Part shown: positions 25,681 through 34,364 of the stretch, one piece after another
How the letters are laid out: every line of letters starts with the position of its first letter
Numbering within the stretch: position 1 is the first letter of the stretch
Source: Telluria antibiotica
GTDB lineage: Bacteria > Pseudomonadota > Gammaproteobacteria > Burkholderiales > Burkholderiaceae_D
DNA: 64,000 nt
Direction: 5' to 3'
Assembly (NCBI RefSeq): GCF_011682055.1
Contig: NZ_JAAQOM010000020.1
Location: forward strand, 62,001 to 126,000
Translations under genes and position numbers: made by a program
The notes under the pieces: model-generated
What the model saw: only the letters and a program-made list of their open reading frames with translations
Told to the model about the DNA's origin: nothing
Databases searched by the model: none

Positions 25681-25705
25681 CGTGGGCGGAGGCCGCCCAC
25701 CCTAC
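25681..25705. repeat. Single REP-like palindrome (CTAC end)
   Basis: GTGGGCGGAGGCCGCCCAC followed by CCTAC, the same form as the right half of the pair at 51675-51699. It stands directly against the first unit of the tandem array. Confidence 0.65.
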
Positions 25706-26293
25706 TGCGAGGCCCGCGGCGGTTTTGTGGGGTGGGCGCCCCGTGCCCACGCGTGACGCTGCGAGGCCCGCGGCGGTTTTGTAGGGTGGGCACCCCGTGC
25801 CCACGCGTGACGCTGCGAGGCCCGCGGCGGTTTTGTAGGGTGGGCACCCCGTGCCCACACGTGACGCTGCGAGGCCCGCGGCGGTTTTGTAGGGTGGGCA
25901 CCCCGTGCCCACGCGTGACGCTGCGAGGCCCGCGGCGGTTTTGTAGGGTGGGCACCCCGTGCCCACGCGTAACGCTGCGAGGCCCGCGGCGGTTTTGTAG
26001 GGTGGGCACCCCGTGCCCACGCGTGACGCTGCGAGGCCCGCGGCGCTTTTGTAGGGTGGGCACCCCGTGCCCACGCGTGACGCTGCGAGGCCCTCGGCGG
26101 TTTTGTAGGGTGGGCACCCCGTGCCCACGCGTAACGCTGCGAGGCCCGCGGCGGTTTTGTGGGATGGGCACCCCGTGCCCACGCGTGACGCTGCGAGGCC
26201 CGCGGCGCTTTTGTAGGGTGGGCACCCCGTGCCCACGCGTGACGCTGCGAGGCCCGCGGCGGTTTTGTGGGGTGGGCACCCCGTGCCCACGCG
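25706..26293. repeat. 54-bp x 11 tandem array (terminator half + REP)
   Basis: Eleven copies with an exact 54-base period: the marker CCGTGCCCAC recurs at 25741, 25795, 25849 and so on to 26281, without indels. Each unit is TGCGAGGCCCGCGGCGGTTT, then T + GTAG + GGTGGGCACCCCGTGCCCAC, then GCGTGACGC or GCGTAACGC. The first part matches the loop, 3' arm and T-tract of the terminator at 25611-25652; the second is the GTAG-headed REP palindrome. Units differ by a few point changes (CGGCGC for CGGCGG, TGTGGG for TGTAGG). Because 54 is divisible by three, all frames stay open, which creates false 18-residue-repeat reading frames on both strands. It ends seven bases after the aroG stop. Confidence 0.9.
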
Positions 26294-26299
26294 CGAGGC

Positions 26300-27361
26300 T
26301 CAGGCGTCGTCGCGCAGGCGCCGACGGCGCACGCTGTCCGCGAGGTTTTCCAGCACGGCGACGCTCGTCTCCCAGTCGATGCAGCCGTCGGTGACGGACT
26401 GGCCGTACGTCAGCTCCTTGCCCGGTACCAAGTCCTGGCGACCGCCGACGAGATGCGACTCGACCATCACGCCGACGATGCGCGTATCTCCCGCCGCGAT
26501 CTGGTCGCCGATGTCCGCGCACACGGGCACCTGGTTCTGCGGATTCTTGCTGCTGTTCGCGTGCGATGCGTCGATCATCAGACGGCTCGCGAGGCCGTTG
26601 GCGGCCAGTTGCTTGCATGCGTCCTCGACGCTGGCGGCGTCGTAGTTGGGCGTCTTGCCGCCGCGCAGGATGATGTGGCAGTCCTCGTTGCCCGCGGTCG
26701 ACACGATCGCCGAGTGGCCTCCCTTCGTCACGGACAGGAAGTGGTGCGGCTGCGACGCCGCCTTGATCGCATCGGCCGCGATCTTGAGGTTGCCGTCCGT
26801 GCCGTTCTTGAAGCCGACCGGGCACGACAGGCCCGACGCCAGCTCGCGGTGCACTTGCGATTCCGTCGTGCGCGCGCCGATCGCGCCCCAGCTGATCAGG
26901 TCGGCGATGTATTGCGGGCTGATCACGTCGAGGAATTCGGTGCCGGCCGGCAGGCCCAGTTCATTGATGTCGCGCAGCAGCTCGCGCGCCATGCGCAGGC
27001 CATCGTTGATGCGGAAGCTGTTGTCCATGTACGGGTCGTTGATCAGGCCCTTCCAGCCGACCGTCGTGCGCGGCTTCTCGAAGTAGACGCGCATGACGAT
27101 TTCCAGCTCGCCCGCGAAGCGGTGGCGCTGCTCGACGAGGCGGCGCGCGTACTCCATCGCGGCTTTCGGATCGTGGATCGAGCACGGGCCGATCACGACC
27201 ATCACGCGGTCGTCCTGGCCGTGCAGGATGCGATGCAGCGCCACGCGCGCCTGCGACGCGGTCTGTTCCGCCTCCGGCGTCACCGGGAATTCGCGGATCA
27301 GGTGCGAGGGCGGCGTCAATTCCTTCATTTCGCGGATGCGTAAGTCGTCGGTGCGAGGCAT
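26300..27361 (-). CDS. aroG: 3-deoxy-7-phosphoheptulonate synthase (class I, AroG type), 353 aa
   Basis: Condenses phosphoenolpyruvate and erythrose-4-phosphate, the first committed step of the shikimate pathway. Class I motifs are visible: VVIGPCSIHDPKAAMEYA, MRVYFEKPRTTVGWKGLIND, SWGAIGARTTESQVHRELAS, GFKNGTDGN, LRGGKTPNYD, DASHANSSKNPQNQ (metal ligands) and SVTDGCIDWE. It is most like the Phe-regulated isoenzyme, consistent with a Phe-rich leader peptide upstream. The ATG has GGAG eight bases before it. Both sides are unusual: a terminator lies 39 bases before the start, and a tandem REP array begins seven bases after the stop. Confidence 0.94.
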   Translation of the reverse strand: MPRTDDLRIREMKELTPPSHLIREFPVTPEAEQTASQARVALHRILHGQDDRVMVVIGPCSIHDPKAAMEYARRLVEQRHRFAGELEIVMRVYFEKPRTTVGWKGLINDPYMDNSFRINDGLRMARELLRDINELGLPAGTEFLDVISPQYIADLISWGAIGARTTESQVHRELASGLSCPVGFKNGTDGNLKIAADAIKAASQPHHFLSVTKGGHSAIVSTAGNEDCHIILRGGKTPNYDAASVEDACKQLAANGLASRLMIDASHANSSKNPQNQVPVCADIGDQIAAGDTRIVGVMVESHLVGGRQDLVPGKELTYGQSVTDGCIDWETSVAVLENLADSVRRRRLRDDA

Positions 27362-27399
27362 TGCTGTTCTCCGTTCTGATCTGATTGATTCTATGGCGT

Positions 27400-27430
27400 A
27401 AAAAAAAAGACCGCCTGCTCAGCGGTCTTT
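27400..27430 (-). terminator. Attenuator terminator upstream of aroG
   Basis: Minus-strand AAAGACCGC and GCGGTCTTT arms with a seven-base loop, followed by nine T residues (plus-strand A-run 27400-27408). It ends 39 bases before the aroG ATG and 46 bases after the leader-peptide stop, so aroG transcripts from the promoter at 27570-27599 must pass it. Confidence 0.85.
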
Positions 27431-27476
27431 TGGATTCTTGTGTCGGACTCTGTTCTGTTACTGCGTGAACCTGCCG

Positions 27477-27545
27477 CTACTCCACCGCCGTTGGGCTGGA
27501 ATGGCTAAACCAAAAATGAAAGGTAAAGAAAACGGCGTTGCGCAT
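27477..27545 (-). CDS. Phe-rich leader peptide of aroG, 22 aa
   Basis: A short frame on the minus strand, ATG at 27545 and TAG at 27479-27477, encodes MRNAVFFTFHFWFS followed by HSSPTAVE. Five of residues 6-13 are Phe and one is Trp, far above expectation. A GGAA-type ribosome site sits about eight bases before the ATG. The predicted transcription start is about 17 bases upstream and an intrinsic terminator follows the stop. This is the layout of a translating-ribosome attenuator such as pheL. Slow translation at Phe codons would favour an alternative fold: CGGCGGU (27490-27484) can pair with ACCGCUG in the 5' arm of the terminator. The role is inferred from this arrangement; no homologous leader was looked up. 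Confidence 0.75.
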   Translation of the reverse strand: MRNAVFFTFHFWFSHSSPTAVE

Positions 27546-27569
27546 GTGAGGTTCCGAAATAGTCGATTG

Positions 27570-27599
27570 ACTATAACAACATTGCAGCGACGTTGGCAA
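27570..27599 (-). promoter_or_regulatory. Promoter candidate for the aroG leader
   Basis: The minus strand has TTGCCA (27599-27594), an 18-base spacer and TATAGT (27575-27570). Predicted start is near 27562, giving a leader of about 200 bases that contains the peptide and the terminator. Confidence 0.65.
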
Positions 27600-27795
27600 G
27601 ACTTTATTTGTGCTGTGATCTGCTGGTTACGGTTGCCTATACAGGCGATCGGTTGCGTCAATCTGACAGCTTTTGCCCGCGTTCCAAACACACTTGAGAG
27701 ATATCAGTCGCCTATGCGAACGGGATGCAAAAGTCGCAGCGAGTCCCGGCCATGCACACCGGGTCGATCATCCCTCAACGCAATGGAGTCTGGAC

Positions 27796-30669
27796 ATGAC
27801 TGAAACCTCGATATCCCGATCGATCCGACGCCTGTTCGCGGGCGGGGGCGCCATCGGCATGGCGATCCTGGCATTGCCCGTATCGGCCCAGGAAGCGGCC
27901 CAGCAAGCGGCGCCGAAGCAAGTGCCGCGCGTCGAGATCACCGGCTCGAACATCCGCCGCTCCGAAGCCGAGACGGCCTCCTCGGTCATCACCGTCAACC
28001 GGGCCGACATCGAACGCGCCGGCAAGGCCACCGTCGCCGAGCTGCTGCAGACGCTGGCCGTCGACAACCAGGGCTCGGTGCCGACGACGTTCGGCAACGG
28101 CTTCGCCGCCGGCGCGTCCGGCATCTCGCTGCGCGGGCTGGGCGCGGCGTCCACCCTGGTGCTGATGAACGGCCGCCGCATGGCACCATACGGCCTCGCC
28201 GACGACGGCCAGAAGCAGTTCACCGACCTGAACGTGATCCCGACGGATGCCGTCGAGCGCGTCGAGATCCTGAAGGACGGCGCCTCCGCCATCTACGGCT
28301 CGGATGCGATCGCGGGCGTCGTGAACATCATCCTGCGCCGCGACTTCCAGGGCAACACGGTGCGCGTGCAGCGCAGCGCCGGCCGCGACTGGATCGGCAA
28401 CCGCACCAACGTCGCGTTCACGAAGGGTATCGGCAGCCTCGACGCCGACCGCTACAACATCCTGTTCAGCCTCGAGTACAAGAAATTCGACGAGATCTGG
28501 TACCGCGACCGCACCGACCGCGACTGGATCGGCCGCAACGACCTGCGCCCGTGGGGCTATTCGGCCGACCAGGCGCTGGGCGGTACCGGCGCGATCCTGC
28601 CCGGCACCGGCACGGCCGGCAGCGCCATCAACGGCAACGTGCGCAATCCCGCCGACCCCACCAATTACTACAACCGCGGCAACCTCGCCGCCCCCGGCTT
28701 CACCCGCCTGTTCCCCGGCGCGGCGTGCTCGAACTTCACGAACCACCCGCAGGGCGACCCCGGCGGCGGCTGCCTGGTAGACGCGGCCCAGCTCTACAAC
28801 CAGATCGAGCCCAAGCAGGAAAACCTGAGCTTCTTCCTGCGCGGCACCTGGCAGCTGAACCCGGCGATCCAGCTGTACAGCGAGCTCAACTGGTACACGA
28901 GCCAGACGGATTCCTCGACGACGCCATCGACCGTCAGCGCCTCGGTCGGCTACCCCGGCGGGCCCGTCAACAACGCCGTCGTCCAGCTGGGCCCGACGCA
29001 CCCCGACAACCCGTATTTCGGCACGGCCGCGCGCGTGCGCTACCTGGCGGCCGACGTGGGCCCGCGCGTCTCGAACATCGATTCGAACTTCATCCGCTGG
29101 CTCGGCGGCGCCAAGGGCACGCAGTACGACTGGGACTGGGACTCTGCCCTGCTGTTCTCGCAAAACCACGTGAGCAACCACGCGACCGGCTATCTGCAGC
29201 GCGACGTCGCGTTCGCCCTGCTCAACCCGTCGGCGGAGAACGTGGCGGCGGCAATGCTCAACCCGGCCTATGCCGCGCTGCCGCCAGGCACCGTCTGGCG
29301 CATCGCCGAGAACGCCGGCCTGAATTCGCCGGCCTTGTACGCCGCCCTGTCGCCACCCCTCACCAACGCAGCCAGGACGAAGGTCGCCCAGATCGACTTC
29401 AAGGCCACGCGCGAATTCGGCGGCATGCCCTACCTGTCCGGCAACCTGGGCCTGGCCGTGGGCACCGAATTCCGCCACGAGATGACGCAACTGCAACCCA
29501 CGACGGGCACCGACCGCGGCAACATCATTGGCCTGGGTTATTCCGCGTACAGCGGCGCGCGCAACGTGTTCGCGCTGTACGGCGAGGCGCTGGCGCCGTT
29601 CGCCTACAACATCGAAGCGTCGGCCGCCCTGCGCTACGACCACTTCACGGACGTGGGCAATTCCTGGACACCGAAGTTCGGCCTGAAGTGGACGCCGACC
29701 CGCGCCTTCGCCCTGCGCGGCACGTTCGCGCGCGGGTTCCGCGCACCGAGTCCGGCCGAGAACGGCGTGGGCGGGCTCGCCGCCTTCTCGACCGCGTCCG
29801 ACCCCGTGCGTTGCGCACTGGGCGTCGTCAGCAGCTGCAATCCGGCTTCCATCGCGCTGATCACGTCGCCGAATCCGGCGCTGTCGCCGGAACGGTCGAA
29901 GAGCTACACGCTGGGCGCCATCTGGGACCCGCTGCCGCGCACGAGCATCTCCGTCGACTACTGGAAGATCAAGCGCAAGAACGAGATCAACCAGGAACAG
30001 GTCGATGCCGCCATCGCCGCCGGCCACGTCGTGCGCGACCCGACGAGCGTGAGCGCGATCCCGGGCGATCCGGGCGCCATCACGGCCGTGCTCACGCGCT
30101 ACGTCAACTCGGCGCAAAGCACCGTGCGCGGTGTCGACGTCGACGCGCGCTACAACCACCGCTTGCCGGACGCGTGGGGCAACGCCACGTTCGACGTCAA
30201 GTACACACACATCTACGAATGGCTACGTACGGAACAGGACGGCACGTCGCGCGACTTCGCCGGCACGCACGGCAACTGCGACGTCACCAACTGCACGGGC
30301 ACGCCGTCCAACCGTGTCAACTTGCGGCTCGGCTGGGACCGCGAGAACTGGCGCGTGTCGGCCAACGTGAACTACCGGGGCAAACTCGAGGACCGCTTCT
30401 TCAAGGGCGATCCGAACGGCTGCGCCGTGACGTTCGCCAACGGTGCAGACGCACCGAGCGGCTGCGAACTGGCATCGTTCACGACGGTCGACCTGGTGGT
30501 CCGCTGGAAGCCGCAAGAGCGCTGGGAGCTGTTCGGCTCCGTGCAGAACCTGCTCGACAAGATCGCGCCGCTCGATCCGCTGACCTACGGCGCCCAGTCG
30601 TACAACCCGCTAGACTACGAGGGCGCGCGCGGCCGCTACTACTCGCTGGGCGCGCGCTATTCGTTCTGA
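27796..30669 (+). CDS. TonB-dependent receptor 2, 957 aa
   Basis: Outer-membrane receptor with signal peptide MTETSISRSIRRLFAGGGAI up to VSA-Q, start ATG with GGAG seven bases upstream. Plug motifs are RVEITGSNIRRSEAETASSV, SLRGLGAASTLVLMNGRRMAP and ILKDGASAIYGSDAIAGVVNIIL. The C-terminus ends LGARYSF with aromatic F. It is a diverged tandem paralogue of receptor 1: the region FAGTHGNCDVTNCTGTPSNR and the end NLLDKIAPLDPLTYGAQSYNPLD match in order and spacing. The four cysteines of the two late loops are conserved in both, suggesting extracellular disulfide loops. The ligand cannot be predicted. It is transcribed divergently from aroG. Confidence 0.93.
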   Translation: MTETSISRSIRRLFAGGGAIGMAILALPVSAQEAAQQAAPKQVPRVEITGSNIRRSEAETASSVITVNRADIERAGKATVAELLQTLAVDNQGSVPTTFGNGFAAGASGISLRGLGAASTLVLMNGRRMAPYGLADDGQKQFTDLNVIPTDAVERVEILKDGASAIYGSDAIAGVVNIILRRDFQGNTVRVQRSAGRDWIGNRTNVAFTKGIGSLDADRYNILFSLEYKKFDEIWYRDRTDRDWIGRNDLRPWGYSADQALGGTGAILPGTGTAGSAINGNVRNPADPTNYYNRGNLAAPGFTRLFPGAACSNFTNHPQGDPGGGCLVDAAQLYNQIEPKQENLSFFLRGTWQLNPAIQLYSELNWYTSQTDSSTTPSTVSASVGYPGGPVNNAVVQLGPTHPDNPYFGTAARVRYLAADVGPRVSNIDSNFIRWLGGAKGTQYDWDWDSALLFSQNHVSNHATGYLQRDVAFALLNPSAENVAAAMLNPAYAALPPGTVWRIAENAGLNSPALYAALSPPLTNAARTKVAQIDFKATREFGGMPYLSGNLGLAVGTEFRHEMTQLQPTTGTDRGNIIGLGYSAYSGARNVFALYGEALAPFAYNIEASAALRYDHFTDVGNSWTPKFGLKWTPTRAFALRGTFARGFRAPSPAENGVGGLAAFSTASDPVRCALGVVSSCNPASIALITSPNPALSPERSKSYTLGAIWDPLPRTSISVDYWKIKRKNEINQEQVDAAIAAGHVVRDPTSVSAIPGDPGAITAVLTRYVNSAQSTVRGVDVDARYNHRLPDAWGNATFDVKYTHIYEWLRTEQDGTSRDFAGTHGNCDVTNCTGTPSNRVNLRLGWDRENWRVSANVNYRGKLEDRFFKGDPNGCAVTFANGADAPSGCELASFTTVDLVVRWKPQERWELFGSVQNLLDKIAPLDPLTYGAQSYNPLDYEGARGRYYSLGARYSF

Positions 30670-30694
30670 GCGATCGGGCGTAGACCGGCGACGG

Positions 30695-30743
30695 CATACC
30701 GGCGCGGGCATACCGGCGCGGGCGTACCGGCGCGGGCGTACCC
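30695..30743. repeat. 14-bp tandem repeat, about 3.5 copies
   Basis: CATACCGGCGCGGG twice, then CGTACCGGCGCGGG and a partial CGTACCC, immediately downstream of receptor 2 and touching the stop codon of the small convergent gene. Confidence 0.8.
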
Positions 30744-30744
30744 G

Positions 30745-30969
30745 CTAATCGCCGGGGCCTTCGCCAGGCATCGTGTCGGCCATCAGCCGCAGCTCTTCCG
30801 GCGTCAGCTCGTCCGGTTTCTTGCCCTCGAGTCCGTCGAAGTCGTCCGGCTGCGGCGTGCCGTGCTGTGTCTGCCCCTGCGCCGTTGGCGTTGGCGTGGC
30901 GGCGTCCGTGGGCTGCGCGTTCGTCTGCGGCGGCTGCGTGGCCGTCTGTTTCACTTGATCGTTGGCCAT
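30745..30969 (-). CDS. Small hydrophilic disordered protein, 74 aa
   Basis: A clear AAGGAG ribosome site six to seven bases before the ATG supports translation from 30969. The protein is free of cysteine and long hydrophobic stretches. The first half is Gln/Thr/Pro/Ala-rich (MANDQVKQTATQPPQTNAQP) and the second is acidic with a short amphipathic part, KKPDELTPEELRLMADTMPG. It is therefore probably intrinsically disordered, with a helical C-terminal segment. I do not recognise the family. It lies convergent to receptor 2 and downstream of the 31079-31930 gene, with 109 bases between them. Confidence 0.65.
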   Translation of the reverse strand: MANDQVKQTATQPPQTNAQPTDAATPTPTAQGQTQHGTPQPDDFDGLEGKKPDELTPEELRLMADTMPGEGPGD

Positions 30970-31078
30970 GTTCTGCTCCTTGCGGCAAATGGATCCGATA
31001 AGGTCAGTGTGGCACAGCGCGATATCCGATGGCGTCCGTATCGCAATGCCGGCGAGGGTGGGCCGGCCCCGGCGCGGA

Positions 31079-31930
31079 TCAGTGCCGCTCAGGATCGGCC
31101 AGCTGCGCGTCAGGCGCGGGCGCACCGGCAGATAGGCGGTCGAGCCAGAGCCAACCCGTGGCAGCGCGGCCCGTGCGCGGATTGCGGTACGCAACGTCGG
31201 CATAGTCGCCGTAGACATGGAGGACGGTCAGCACGTCGCCGGGAATCACGAACAGCGCCGGGAGCTTGCACTCGGCCAGCGGCGCCGTGTGGAACCAGGC
31301 ACGGCCCGTGCCGGTGACGACACGCGCAGACTGCTCGCTGGCGACGGGGGTCCAACGCGACGCGGCGGTCGCCTGGGCTGCGCCGCAGCGGGTGAGGACG
31401 TTCGTGAGTTCCTTCACGCGGTCGTGCATCCAGACGAACTCGTGTACGACGGGGTCGGTCTGCGGCTGCGCGGCGCCTTCCTGCACGAGTTGAATGACGA
31501 GATTGCCAGCCGCGCGCCGTGCGCCGAACCCGACGAGGCAATCGCCGAACGGTTGCGACATCGTCGCTTCGTCGCCGGGCCCGATCTGGAGCACGGTAAA
31601 GCGGTGGCGGCACTGCGGATCGGGCTGTACGGCGTCGACGAGCACGTAGTCGGCATCGTCGTGCACGGACAGCTTGACGAGGCCGGCGTCACCATCGACC
31701 TGGCCGAGCGAGGCACCACGCAAGCGGATGTCGGAACGGACAGGGCCGGCGCCGGCGGGCGGAAGCGCCTGCACGTCGACGGGGCCGAAGCGCGTCGCAA
31801 CGCTCGTGCGTTCGGCCTGGCACCAGGCTGCGGTCGGCACCATGAGCAGCGCGACAAGGAGCGAGGTCGCGCAGCGGATGAACAAACGCCCGCACGCGGC
31901 GGGCGTCGAGCTGGCGAAGGCGGATGCCAT
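31079..31930 (-). CDS. Hypothetical secreted protein with SH3-like C-terminus, 283 aa
   Basis: Starts 17 bases after the tldD stop, so it may be cotranscribed with it. An N-terminal hydrophobic segment (LFIRCATSLLVALLMVPTAA, cleavage near WCQA) indicates export, though the 18 residues before it make the signal long and an internal start possible. The middle is beta-rich. Residues about 235-275 (GDVLTVLHVYGDYADVAYRNP ... TGWLWLDRL) look like a bacterial SH3 domain, often a cell-wall or ligand-binding module. Four cysteines (DPQCRHRF, GDCLVGFG, TRCGAAQ, AECKLP) could form two periplasmic disulfides. The function is unknown. The same frame stays open further upstream across tldD, but that part is antisense-phase noise. 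Confidence 0.7.
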   Translation of the reverse strand: MASAFASSTPAACGRLFIRCATSLLVALLMVPTAAWCQAERTSVATRFGPVDVQALPPAGAGPVRSDIRLRGASLGQVDGDAGLVKLSVHDDADYVLVDAVQPDPQCRHRFTVLQIGPGDEATMSQPFGDCLVGFGARRAAGNLVIQLVQEGAAQPQTDPVVHEFVWMHDRVKELTNVLTRCGAAQATAASRWTPVASEQSARVVTGTGRAWFHTAPLAECKLPALFVIPGDVLTVLHVYGDYADVAYRNPRTGRAATGWLWLDRLSAGAPAPDAQLADPERH

Positions 31931-31947
31931 CGCACGGGCGGCCGTGG

Positions 31948-33408
31948 TCAGGCCGTGCCGCCGACGGTGACGCCGTCGATTCGCAAGGTGGGCTGGCCCA
32001 CGCCCACCGGCACGCTCTGCCCTTCCTTGCCGCACACGCCCACACCCGAGTCCAGGCGCATGTCGTTGCCGATCATCGAGATGCGGTTCATCGTGTCCGG
32101 ACCGTTGCCGATCAAGGTGGCGCCCTTCACCGGATACGTGACCTTGCCGTTCTCGATCATATAGGCTTCGCTGGCCGAGAACACGAACTTGCCGTTCGTG
32201 ATGTCGACCTGGCCGCCGCCGAAGTTCACCGCGTACAGGCCGTTCTTGACGGAGGCGAGGATCTCGGCCGGGTCCTTGTCGCCCGCGAGCATGTACGTGT
32301 TCGTCATGCGCGGCATCGGCAGGTGGGCGAACGATTCGCGGCGGGCATTGCCCGTCACCGGCATCTTCATCAGGCGCGCGTTCATCGTGTCCTGGATATA
32401 GCCCTTCAGGATGCCGTCCTCGATCAGCGTCGTGCACTGGGTGGCGTTGCCCTCGTCGTCCATGTTGAGGGAGCCGCGGCGGTCCTTCAGCGTGCCGTCG
32501 TCGACGACCGTCACCCCCTTGGCCGCGACGCGCTGGCCGATCATGCCTGCGTAGGCGGACGAACCCTTGCGGTTGAAGTCGCCTTCGAGGCCGTGGCCGA
32601 CTGCTTCGTGCAGCAGCACGCCGGGCCAGCCCGGGCCGAGCACGATGGTCATCGGGCCCGCGGGGGCCGGACGCGCTTCCAGGTTCACGAGGGCCGCCTG
32701 CACGGCTTCGTTCGCGTATTGTTCCAGCAGCGCGTCGCTGAAGTAGCCGTAGTCGTAGCGGCCGCCGCCACCCGACGAGCCGATCTCGCGCCGGCCGTTC
32801 TGCTCGGCGATGACGGTGACGGACACGCGCACGAGCGGACGGATGTCGGCCGCCAGCACGCCGTCGCTGCGCACGACGAGCACGACGTCATACTCGCCGG
32901 CCAGGCCGGCCATCACCTGCACGACGCGCGGGTCCTTGGCGCGCGCGATCTTTTCCACGCGCTCCAGCAACGCGACTTTCGCCGTCGCGTCGAGCGAAGC
33001 CAGCGGATCGTTCGGCAGGTACAGCGCCCGGCCGCCGCTCGGCTGGATGCTCGAGGCGACCTTCACGCGTCCCGCGCCCGCGCGCGCGATCGTGCGCGTG
33101 GCCGCGGCGGCGTCGAGCAGCGCGGCCTGCGAAATCTCGTCGGAATACGAGAACGCGGTCTTGTCGCCCGACACGGCGCGCACGCCGACACCCTGGTCGA
33201 TCGAGAAGCTGCCGCTCTTGACGATGCCTTCTTCCAGGCTCCAGCCTTCGCTCTTGGTAAACTGAAAATACAGGTCGGCGTAGTCGACCTTGTGCGTGAA
33301 CATGGTCCCCAGCGTCGTGATCAGCTTGCCTTCGTCGAGTCCGAAGGGCGTCAACAGGACGTCGCGCGCGACGGCGAGGGAAGAGAGATTCGGTTCGAAT
33401 GGAGTCAT
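31948..33408 (-). CDS. tldD: Metalloprotease TldD, 486 aa
   Basis: The zinc protease half of TldD/TldE (PmbA), which processes microcin B17-type modified peptides and degrades CcdA in E. coli. The catalytic HExxxH is present as LLHEAVGHGLEGDF near residue 262. Other family segments are DYADLYFQFTKSEGWSLEEG, RAVSGDKTAFSYSDEIS, GSLNMDDEGN and MTNTYMLAGDKDPAEILASVKNGLYAVNFGGGQVD. The length is normal. Its partner tldE is not in the window. The yhdP-nitrilase-tldD order is common in beta- and gammaproteobacteria. Confidence 0.94.
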   Translation of the reverse strand: MTPFEPNLSSLAVARDVLLTPFGLDEGKLITTLGTMFTHKVDYADLYFQFTKSEGWSLEEGIVKSGSFSIDQGVGVRAVSGDKTAFSYSDEISQAALLDAAAATRTIARAGAGRVKVASSIQPSGGRALYLPNDPLASLDATAKVALLERVEKIARAKDPRVVQVMAGLAGEYDVVLVVRSDGVLAADIRPLVRVSVTVIAEQNGRREIGSSGGGGRYDYGYFSDALLEQYANEAVQAALVNLEARPAPAGPMTIVLGPGWPGVLLHEAVGHGLEGDFNRKGSSAYAGMIGQRVAAKGVTVVDDGTLKDRRGSLNMDDEGNATQCTTLIEDGILKGYIQDTMNARLMKMPVTGNARRESFAHLPMPRMTNTYMLAGDKDPAEILASVKNGLYAVNFGGGQVDITNGKFVFSASEAYMIENGKVTYPVKGATLIGNGPDTMNRISMIGNDMRLDSGVGVCGKEGQSVPVGVGQPTLRIDGVTVGGTA

Positions 33409-33474
33409 TGCGTCGGGTCTTTCAAATAAGTTTCGGCCATTGTGCCATATCCGCTCACGGCGCTGCGTGCGCGT

Positions 33475-33533
33475 GGTGGGCTCGGGGAGCCCACCCTACG
33501 TATCTGGCCGTAGGGTCGGCACCCCGTGCCCAC
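33475..33533. repeat. REP-like inverted pair (CTAC...GTAG) 2
   Basis: GGTGGGCTCGGGGAGCCCAC + CCTAC, ten bases, then GTAG + GGTCGGCACCCCGTGCCCAC. It lies between tldD and the nitrilase gene, where it may act as an mRNA hairpin. Confidence 0.75.
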
Positions 33534-33554
33534 CACCAACATGCGTCGGCCGTT

Positions 33555-34360
<806 letters not shown>

Positions 34361-34364
<4 letters not shown>

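Larger units (their letters stand above)
27362..27795. other. Intergenic region aroG / TonB receptor 2
   Basis: The left half is the complete aroG leader (terminator, leader peptide, promoter). The right half (about 27600-27795) is the upstream region of receptor 2, with no feature I can define beyond a GGAG ribosome site at its end. Confidence 0.6.

Noticed and set aside
25706..26293. CRISPR-like regular repeat array
   Set aside because: Units are contiguous with no unique spacers and contain a terminator-like half and a palindrome; no cas genes are near.
25562..26394. Long reading frames on both strands across the 54-bp array (18-residue repeats such as VTLRGPRRFCRVGTPCPR)
   Set aside because: The period is divisible by three, so all frames stay open by construction; there is no ribosome site, and one frame would have to run into aroG antisense.
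31079..32437. 452-residue frame reaching back into tldD
   Set aside because: The upstream part lies in another phase of tldD; the protein with a signal peptide begins at 31930.
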